DNA from: Gammaproteobacteria bacterium GWE2_37_16
Lineage (GTDB): Bacteria; Pseudomonadota; Gammaproteobacteria; UBA9339
NCBI GenBank assembly: GCA_001801285.1
Contig: MGXG01000107.1
Coordinates: forward strand, 351-11,734
Length of the DNA stretch: 11,384 bases
Direction: 5' to 3'
Of the stretch, positions 6,304 through 11,384 are shown piece after piece. Position 1 is the stretch's first letter; each line of letters opens with the position of its first letter. The position numbers were made by a program, and so were the translations under genes. A model generated the notes under the pieces. It worked only from the letters and a program-made list of their open reading frames with translations, was not told the DNA's origin and did not search any database.

Positions 6304-9300
6304 TCACGCCAATCTACGGAAATAAGGATCCTTGTTATATTCGACGATAATATCCGCAATAAGCTGATCAATGACGCCAATTTTTATATCTTCATCAATA
6401 AGACCACCTTGTTCTTTGAGAGTAGCCAACTTATTTTCAATGTATTTAGTGCCTGTACCATTTGGAAAAATCGTTGCCAAAACGCGCCTGGTTTCGGTAG
6501 GACCAATTTTCCTATACAACTGATTACGAATATTACTATCCTCGGCAGTTGTCGTAAAAGCCCAAAGTTCAACAGGACCAAGCGTTGCCGTCAGAAGTTG
6601 TGTATTCATGCCTTCCTTAGTGGCAAACTGAGCAAGAAAAGTCGCCCCTCCTTCGCGTGGACCATGGACAAAATTACGCAAGGCATATTGCGCAGTCTCT
6701 GACAAACCGAAGACTCCAGCCGTTTTGCGTATCGCCTGTTCTGGTCCTGCGTCCATAATAAAAATCGAAGTTGCAAATTCAACCATAACAGCATCAAAAT
6801 CATCAAGTGATTGAGAAATCAACGCTACTTGTACCTTCCACTTACGCCCTTCTCGCATATCGACGATTACCTGATCGCGTACCATTGGCGTTTTAGACGT
6901 ACGATGAAATTCATCAAAGACAAGCCGTTTTGGATCTTCTTTGATCTCAGCAACACGATTTTGATGATAGCCATGATAAATTTCCGGCATCGCAGCAACA
7001 TCATCCTCATTAAGATAAAAATGATGCGCTAAAATATAGCGCGCCAACATATACATAACCGCAGTCTGGCGATTTGCGGCATCACCTCCGCTCTTTGCTA
7101 CCTCGTCAAGATCAAGCGAAACAACACGAGCAGAGCTAATATCAAATTTTGTCGATTGTGATAAAATCGGATATTCACGAATAGCGGAGGAAATCATCCG
7201 CGTAAATACATCAACCAAAGTTTCTCCTGTTGGAGCTTTGATTTTTCCGTAAAGATCCTCGATAGCTGGAATACGGCAAATAGCAGTCGCATCTGCCAAT
7301 AAAGGAACAGCATGGCGTTGTGCTAGCATTGCTTCATGTTGAAAACCAGACAAAAAGAGAGCATCGACCACTTCCCACCATGTAGTACGCACATCGCGTA
7401 CAAATCCCGTCTCTTCTAAAATCGCATCAACAACCTCTTCCACACCTGGCGTATAAACTTCAGGATTGCCTTCATTGGCGTTTTTCTTATATAGTTCGTC
7501 AACTACCAATCCCACCATATCTGGTACGCCATCATAAGCCCTCGCCGCCCCAACTGGAGTTGCTAATAAAGTTATGAAATTAACTAAAAATCCGCGTTCT
7601 TGTGGTGTCGGATAGCGACAACCTAAATGCGTATCAAAAGGATTAATAGCATAAGACGGTGTCATTCTTAATTTATGGTAAGCAGCTAAATGACGTTTGT
7701 CGTAAGGCAATGCCTCTTTAAGCAAAGAAATCAAACCACTACTTGATGGTCCAATATCAACAATAGCTATACGCGGTAATCGCTGAATTCCATTCGATAA
7801 ACAAAGCGCCAAATTGATCGCATTTGATAAAACTGATTTTCCCGAACCAGGACGTGCATAAAACAAATCAATCCAGGTAGTTTGTTCACTAGATCCTGGC
7901 TGGTATGGCCAGGGTTTTCCATCTGGCGAACGAAATAAAATCGCACCGTAGACCCAAGGTGAAGATGGGCGAAATAAAGGCAACATGTAAAGTACGCTAG
8001 ATAAAGGCGCTACCGTAGGAACTGCAACATTTTGTGAAGAAATTGCCAACATAGTTGATGCAACTCCAGCAAACACATCGCCTGCAACTTCTGAAACGTT
8101 ACAAGAACCCCACCCTTCAATTGCCTTTGCTAACTGTGAAGCACGTGAACGCAATAGCCGGATGTTATCCGAAGGCGCCCATGTGGTAACCGCAATCCGC
8201 AATTTCACAACAGCATCATCACTATGTAACTCTATATATTTTAATAAATTATTTGCATCATTAATCAATCTGTTTTGCGCTGAAGTCCAGCTCATCACGG
8301 AAGTTAAAGCAGCTTTGATCTTGAGCGAAGACAAACCATTGCTATCTATCTGAAAAGACATACGCCATGGTATATTTAACGGCAAAGTACGTATAAAAAG
8401 ATCAGAAAAACGTTGCACTTCTTTGGGAAATAAATCGATAAAAATACAAGAATAAACACGATCACCAACGCGAGTAGTACGTAAATCGATATTTTCCGCA
8501 TCCCGAGAAAACAACTGCCTCCCCAAAGCTGGCCACAAAATGTCGGCAATATCGCCATTCATTTTTTTTGCTTCCTGAATGGCTAGCATACGATCGCCCG
8601 GCAAGAGCGGTCGCCATTCACGTGAAGTAAACTCAGGATCAATACTATTGCGCACCTGATATAGAGCTTCATGCACTTCCAATATCTGTGAAACCACACC
8701 AGCAGAATTTAAATCATTGTTGACAGAGCGAATAAAAGAATCATGTGTATCGCGTAGATCAGGTATAGCTGCAAGAAGATTTTGCGTAAAACGAAACGGT
8801 GGTATTTTCTGTTTTCTGATTTGTTTATACTTTTCCTTATTTGCCTGTTGGAGCTGCTCATTGGTTAGAGAGTTAGGTCTCGTCCAGAGCACCAAAAAAA
8901 CTTCTTCGTGTGCACAATAACTGGAAAGATAACCAACGCGCTCTAAAAATAAATCATCCAATTCCAAATTCAGTCTTTTAGCTGTTTCTCGCGCTGGTTG
9001 AAAAATGTATTTAATATCATCATTAACTTCTTCTTTATTGTACTCGAAATAGACTTGAATCATGTGCCCATCACGTGCCATTGATCCACGCAGACTCTGC
9101 ATCAAACTATTTTGCACATAATTAAACTCTTCCGTCCCTATAAGAGCTTTCACTCCAGATATCTTTAAAATCGACACCAACGAACCATCATTAGCCACCA
9201 ATGAAGTTGGGCTATCAGCTGTTTGTAGCTCGCAATAGTATTCTGGAGCTTGTTTTAGAAGTATACCGACCCAAACCAATAGTAAATCAACACTATCGAG

Positions 9301-9324
9301 AAAGGATTCCATGATGTTTGCCAT
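6304..9324 (-). CDS. icmB: IcmB/DotO, cytoplasmic ATPase of the Dot/Icm type IVB secretion system
   Basis: A 1006-aa protein, full length for the family. DotO is a VirB4-like ATPase that assembles at the cytoplasmic face of the Dot/Icm complex with DotB and powers effector export. The P-loop ARPGSGKS (490-497) is the Walker A motif and RLVFDEFH (800-807, Asp804/Glu805) is Walker B. The stretch FRPSSPWVYGAILFRSPDGKPWPY (451-474) and the ISQSLDDF region after Walker B are also typical. The N-terminal half (1-440) is the non-catalytic VirB4-type region. The start at 9324 gives MANIMESF; an internal ATG four codons later is an alternative. In Legionella pneumophila icmJ directly precedes icmB; here 186 bp with repeats separate them. 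The frame is intact, so the gene should be functional. Confidence 0.97.
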   Translation of the reverse strand: MANIMESFLDSVDLLLVWVGILLKQAPEYYCELQTADSPTSLVANDGSLVSILKISGVKALIGTEEFNYVQNSLMQSLRGSMARDGHMIQVYFEYNKEEVNDDIKYIFQPARETAKRLNLELDDLFLERVGYLSSYCAHEEVFLVLWTRPNSLTNEQLQQANKEKYKQIRKQKIPPFRFTQNLLAAIPDLRDTHDSFIRSVNNDLNSAGVVSQILEVHEALYQVRNSIDPEFTSREWRPLLPGDRMLAIQEAKKMNGDIADILWPALGRQLFSRDAENIDLRTTRVGDRVYSCIFIDLFPKEVQRFSDLFIRTLPLNIPWRMSFQIDSNGLSSLKIKAALTSVMSWTSAQNRLINDANNLLKYIELHSDDAVVKLRIAVTTWAPSDNIRLLRSRASQLAKAIEGWGSCNVSEVAGDVFAGVASTMLAISSQNVAVPTVAPLSSVLYMLPLFRPSSPWVYGAILFRSPDGKPWPYQPGSSEQTTWIDLFYARPGSGKSVLSNAINLALCLSNGIQRLPRIAIVDIGPSSSGLISLLKEALPYDKRHLAAYHKLRMTPSYAINPFDTHLGCRYPTPQERGFLVNFITLLATPVGAARAYDGVPDMVGLVVDELYKKNANEGNPEVYTPGVEEVVDAILEETGFVRDVRTTWWEVVDALFLSGFQHEAMLAQRHAVPLLADATAICRIPAIEDLYGKIKAPTGETLVDVFTRMISSAIREYPILSQSTKFDISSARVVSLDLDEVAKSGGDAANRQTAVMYMLARYILAHHFYLNEDDVAAMPEIYHGYHQNRVAEIKEDPKRLVFDEFHRTSKTPMVRDQVIVDMREGRKWKVQVALISQSLDDFDAVMVEFATSIFIMDAGPEQAIRKTAGVFGLSETAQYALRNFVHGPREGGATFLAQFATKEGMNTQLLTATLGPVELWAFTTTAEDSNIRNQLYRKIGPTETRRVLATIFPNGTGTKYIENKLATLKEQGGLIDEDIKIGVIDQLIADIIVEYNKDPYFRRLA

Positions 9325-9411
9325 AGTTAAGAAATATTGAATTTTAAATTATTGTAATTTTTCAAAACTGTTATTGGTTGCGCAGTCACACGTTTCGTAG
9401 TCACGTCTCTC

Positions 9412-9501
9412 GTAGCCGCAAGCTTTAGTCTGCGTATATATTAAATATTGTCAAACATACGGTAAAAACAAGTTATAACGCAAGCTAAAGCTTGCGGCTA
9501 C
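9412..9501. repeat. MITE/BIME-like element with 23-bp inverted ends between icmJ and icmB
   Basis: The left end (9412-9434, starting GTAGCCGCAAGCTTTAG) and the right end (9479-9501, ending AGCTTGCGGCTAC) are reverse complements with 21 of 23 bases matching. They enclose 44 bp of AT-rich sequence. The right end is itself a tight hairpin, CGCAAGCT-AA-AGCTTGCG at 9479-9496, and it begins 10 bp past the icmJ stop. No coding potential lies inside. It could be a non-autonomous miniature element, a REP/BIME pair, or an RNA hairpin that sets the icmJ-icmB expression ratio. The inverted repeat is seen directly; mobility is inferred. Confidence 0.6.
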
Positions 9502-9510
9502 TGGCAGCAG

Positions 9511-10134
9511 CTATTCGCCAGAAAGTTCCTTAACCGCGCCCTGAGCCCAATCATCTATTTGTTTACTGAATTTAGATTGTGAAGGCAAAAGACGAACCGA
9601 GGGCAAAATCCTATCAATAATTTTTGTCCGTTCTTTACCGGGAGTATCAGTTAACATCTGCCCCAAAAGAGCAGGATTACTCATTCCTTCACCAAGTTCT
9701 TTTTCTACTGCATGAGAACGCAACTTAAAACTGCGATAAATATTCTGTGCATCAACTCGATGATTTGTAGCGTTCGCCATGGCACAAAATAATACATGGC
9801 AGAAACCATTTAATTCATTTTGTGTCACTTCAGGCAGATAAATCAGCGTACCTCCACTATTATCGTCCTTTCCCACCGCCTCCAAAAAAAAACATTGCGC
9901 ACAAAAACAACAAGCCGTCAATAAATTAGATAGTTTGTTATTGTAGTAATTGCGATCAAGATTAACCACATCCTGGTGTTCCATCGCCTGAAAACCACAA
10001 AACTGACAGGTAAATTGATCACGCTCAAAAATCCGTTGTGAAAAATCCTGAAAACGCTGGTCATTCTTACGTTGCGAAAACAGCCGCCAAGCATCAGGAA
10101 TAACACAAAGTTTAAGAGGTTGTAAGGCAAGCAT
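9511..10134 (-). CDS. icmJ: IcmJ/DotN, zinc-binding subunit of the type IV coupling complex
   Basis: A 207-aa protein with the family's usual length (about 208 aa). DotN associates with the DotL ATPase C-terminus, together with IcmS and IcmW, in the Dot/Icm coupling complex that recruits effectors at the inner membrane. PDAWRLFSQRK near the N-terminus and FTCQFCGFQA, NNKLSN, ACCFCAQCFFLEAVG, GGTLIYLPE and NGFCHVLFCA are typical of DotN. Cys43/Cys46 and Cys78/Cys81 (with Cys75/76 nearby) give the two CxxC pairs of its HNH-like zinc site. It starts 8 bp after icmD copy 1 and lacks a clear ribosome binding site of its own, so translation probably couples to icmD. The stop is followed by the hairpin repeat described at 9412-9501. 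Confidence 0.96.
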   Translation of the reverse strand: MLALQPLKLCVIPDAWRLFSQRKNDQRFQDFSQRIFERDQFTCQFCGFQAMEHQDVVNLDRNYYNNKLSNLLTACCFCAQCFFLEAVGKDDNSGGTLIYLPEVTQNELNGFCHVLFCAMANATNHRVDAQNIYRSFKLRSHAVEKELGEGMSNPALLGQMLTDTPGKERTKIIDRILPSVRLLPSQSKFSKQIDDWAQGAVKELSGE

Positions 10135-10142
10135 AACTATAT

Positions 10143-10541
10143 TTAAGTACCACCACCAGGCAAGGCATTAGCGCCTTTTCCTGTAAAACCACCAGCAATC
10201 TTATTTAAATCAGTATCTCCCCCAAAAACCGTACTCCCAACAGGTCTGATCACGCCAGGTAAAAAAATCATCACCGCACCAATAATCAACAAAGAAACCG
10301 GCGCTCCTATCGTAATCTGTGTTGGGTTATCGCGATATGCCTTGAATTTAAAAATCGAAGCTATAGTAAAACCAATACCAGCGAGATACGAGGTAGCAAT
10401 CATTAGTTGCCCTATTCCCTGGAAAGATCCCACGACAATTTGTGCTATATCTCCTATATTGGTAGCCATAGCCACCGCTTCAGCTGCGTATAAACTGAAT
10501 CCTACAAAAATCAAACAAATTGATATTTTCAAAATATTCAT
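10143..10541 (-). CDS. icmD: IcmD/DotP-family inner-membrane protein, copy 1
   Basis: A 132-aa small membrane protein of the Dot/Icm system, the same length as the Legionella protein. Hydrophobic segments lie at about 4-24 (signal-like, ending AAEAVA), 44-65 (IGQLMIATSYLAGIGFTIAS) and 81-99 (PVSLLIIGAVMIFLPGV), with the polar FKAYRDNPTQ hinge between the last two. The C-terminus is Gly-rich (ends GGGT). Its place directly before icmJ matches the icmD position in Legionella and Coxiella, so this is probably the ancestral copy. It differs clearly from copies 2 and 3 (FGGDTDLNKIAGG in place of FGSSNTAGG; VRP/VGS substitutions). The ribosome binding site is weak. Family assignment rests on position and motif; DotE/IcmC is a related but longer protein and is less likely. 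Confidence 0.88.
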   Translation of the reverse strand: MNILKISICLIFVGFSLYAAEAVAMATNIGDIAQIVVGSFQGIGQLMIATSYLAGIGFTIASIFKFKAYRDNPTQITIGAPVSLLIIGAVMIFLPGVIRPVGSTVFGGDTDLNKIAGGFTGKGANALPGGGT

Positions 10542-10570
10542 TTTAATAAACCGCTAATGATGGCAAACAT

Positions 10571-10613
10571 TGTAGCCACAGGCTATGTGCGGGTCAAAAA
10601 GCCTATGGCTACA
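10571..10613. repeat. Stem-loop repeat between icmD copies 1 and 2
   Basis: TGTAGCCACAGGCT (10571-10584) and AGCCTATGGCTACA (10600-10613) are 14-bp inverted arms with one mismatch around a 15-nt loop. Both arms carry the GTAGCC/GGCTAC core found in other gaps of this window. In the icmD transcript it would form a strong hairpin directly after copy 2, possibly dampening read-through or protecting the upstream message. There is no T-run after it on the minus strand, so a classical terminator is unlikely. Confidence 0.6.
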
Positions 10614-10626
10614 CAAACCAAACTAT

Positions 10627-11037
10627 TTACTGAGGCAAAAGGTTTGTATTACCACTAAAACCACCTGCCGTATTGGAAGAACCAAAAATTGTCGTACCAG
10701 CTGGTTTAATGATACCAGGAAAGAAAATCAGAACTATGCCAATAATCAATAAAGCTAAAGGCGTACCGATAGGAATTTGCGTTGGGTTATCACGGTGTTG
10801 TTTAAATTTGAAAATTGCCGCTATGGCAAAACCAATTCCAGCCAAATAAGAAGTAGCTATCATTAAACTACCTATACCAGTAAATGAACCTGTCACACCA
10901 GAGGCTAAATTTCCAAGATTATTTTCTGCAGCAATAGCCTGAGCAGCATACAAACCACCAACAGAAATAAGTGCAAATAAAACCGTTTTCAAAATACTCG
11001 CAAAAACACTTTTATTTGGTTTGAAAAAATTTCTCAT
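10627..11037 (-). CDS. icmD: IcmD/DotP-family inner-membrane protein, copy 2
   Basis: A 136-aa paralogue of copy 1 with the same three hydrophobic segments, at about 12-36, 54-77 and 92-110. The core IGSLMIATSYLAGIGFAIAA, the hinge FKFKQHRDNPTQIPIG and the FFPGIIKPAGTTIFG segment align directly with copy 1. The N-terminus is a few residues longer and basic (MRNFFKPNKS), giving a better signal-like segment ending AAQAIAAE. Unlike copy 1 it has a strong ribosome binding site (GAGGAG, 11046-11051), so it may be the better translated copy. The C-terminus is short (NTNLLPQ). It shares a perfectly identical 92-bp stretch with copy 3. It lies 85 bp upstream of copy 1 in the direction of transcription. 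Confidence 0.88.
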   Translation of the reverse strand: MRNFFKPNKSVFASILKTVLFALISVGGLYAAQAIAAENNLGNLASGVTGSFTGIGSLMIATSYLAGIGFAIAAIFKFKQHRDNPTQIPIGTPLALLIIGIVLIFFPGIIKPAGTTIFGSSNTAGGFSGNTNLLPQ

Positions 11038-11045
11038 TTTTCTAT

Positions 11046-11051
11046 CTCCTC
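11046..11051 (-). promoter_or_regulatory. Strong ribosome binding site of icmD copy 2
   Basis: On the minus strand GAGGAG lies 8 nt before the ATG at 11037, the best Shine-Dalgarno in this icm block. It supports the 136-aa start of copy 2. Confidence 0.75.
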
Positions 11052-11105
11052 AAAAAATTAAATTAAATCAAAAAAACAATACTAAATCGCTATTAAAAAA
11101 CTTCT

Positions 11106-11133
11106 TGTAGCTCCCATATTACGTAGCCACAGA
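11106..11133. repeat. Degenerate GTAGC repeat in the gap between icmD copies 2 and 3
   Basis: TGTAGCT at 11106 and CGTAGCCACAG ending near 11133 are two direct half-sites of the same family as the 10571-10613 stem-loop, here without a matching opposite arm. The sequence is probably a decayed copy of the repeat that followed the duplicated gene. The surrounding gap (11038-11189) otherwise shows only the ribosome binding site of copy 2. Confidence 0.35.
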
Positions 11134-11189
11134 ATATTATACATGCCCACCCCCTGAGCACCAATAAACAAAAAACAATTAGTTTCTGT

Positions 11190-11384
11190 TTATTTTCTAG
11201 GATTAGGAGGAGGATTAGTGCCAGCACCAGCTGGCAAAAGCTCTGTATTACCACTAAAACCACCTGCCATATTAGAAGAACCAAAAATTGTTGTACCAGC
11301 TGGTTTAATGATACCAGGAAAGAAAATCAGAACTATGCCAATAATCAATAAAGCTAAAGGCGTACCGATAGGAATTTGCGTTGG
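11190..11384 (-). CDS. icmD: IcmD/DotP-family inner-membrane protein, copy 3 (C-terminal part; start lies beyond the window)
   Basis: The minus-strand frame read from the right edge gives 64 residues beginning PTQIPIGTPLALLIIGIVL and ending in a stop at 11190. It is nearly identical to residues 86 onward of copy 2, with GSSNMAGG where copy 2 has GSSNTAGG. The C-terminus then diverges to a Pro-rich extension (LLPAGAGTNPPPNPRK) in place of copy 2's short NLLPQ. The stretch 11293-11384 is identical base for base to 10694-10785. The N-terminal signal and second membrane segment must be outside the window. The frame is open, so nothing seen here suggests a pseudogene. Confidence 0.86.
   Translation of the reverse strand, partial: PTQIPIGTPLALLIIGIVLIFFPGIIKPAGTTIFGSSNMAGGFSGNTELLPAGAGTNPPPNPRK

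Noticed and set aside
11093..11284. 63-codon minus-strand ORF overlapping icmD copy 3
   Set aside because: It is out of frame with the clear IcmD reading frame, which matches copy 2 almost perfectly, so it is a shadow.
1..11384. CRISPR array, tRNA or rRNA genes
   Set aside because: No regularly spaced repeats with unique spacers and no tRNA- or rRNA-like sequence were seen. The repeats present are short palindromes with irregular spacing.

Overview
The window looks like a chromosomal segment of an AT-rich gammaproteobacterium of the order Legionellales (Legionella/Coxiella/Rickettsiella/Berkiella-like). The main evidence is a minus-strand block of Dot/Icm type IVB secretion genes in the order icmD-icmJ-icmB, with full-length IcmB/DotO (1006 aa) and IcmJ/DotN (207 aa). 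A CsrA paralogue and a stand-alone LuxR-type HTH protein lie beside it, and both families are common in this order. Genus and species cannot be fixed from the window.

Layout, left to right. (1) 1-810: the 3' end of a class A penicillin-binding protein (PBP1A-like) with the KTGTTN transpeptidase motif and a long Pro/Glu/Thr-rich tail. (2) 811-1162: non-coding, with a candidate extended -10 promoter and a 13-bp dyad. (3) 1163-5023: a plus-strand cassette of four genes. They encode an XRE-type HTH fused to a degenerate N-acetylglucosamine-kinase-like (BadF/BadG/BcrA/BcrD) ASKHA domain, a radical SAM protein with a SPASM-like C-terminus, a phosphoserine-phosphatase-type HAD protein and a YihX-type HAD protein. 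The last three are tightly packed (14-bp gap, then an 11-bp overlap) and look like one transcription unit. (4) 5024-5526: about 500 bp non-coding, with a good sigma70-type promoter overlaid by two perfect inverted repeats. (5) 5527-6075: the 82-aa LuxR-type HTH protein and a 68-aa CsrA. (6) 6304-11384: the minus-strand icm block, transcribed right to left as icmD copy 3 (cut by the window end), icmD copy 2, icmD copy 1, icmJ, icmB.

The icm block encodes part of a type IVB secretion machine: the essential DotO ATPase, the zinc-binding coupling-complex protein DotN, and small inner-membrane proteins of the DotP/IcmD family. The most striking thing here is that icmD is present at least three times in tandem. 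Copies 2 and 3 share a perfectly identical 92-bp stretch, which indicates recent duplication or gene conversion. Short palindromic repeats with a GTAGCC/GGCTAC core sit in several gaps of the right half, including a pair that forms a MITE-like inverted repeat between icmJ and icmB.

The best candidate for an undescribed system is the 1163-5023 cassette. It combines a regulator whose sugar-kinase-like domain has lost key ATP-site residues, a radical SAM/SPASM enzyme without an obvious precursor peptide, and two unrelated HAD phosphatases. The substrate is not identifiable from sequence. A sugar, sugar phosphate or small modified metabolite sensed by the ASKHA domain is an inference.
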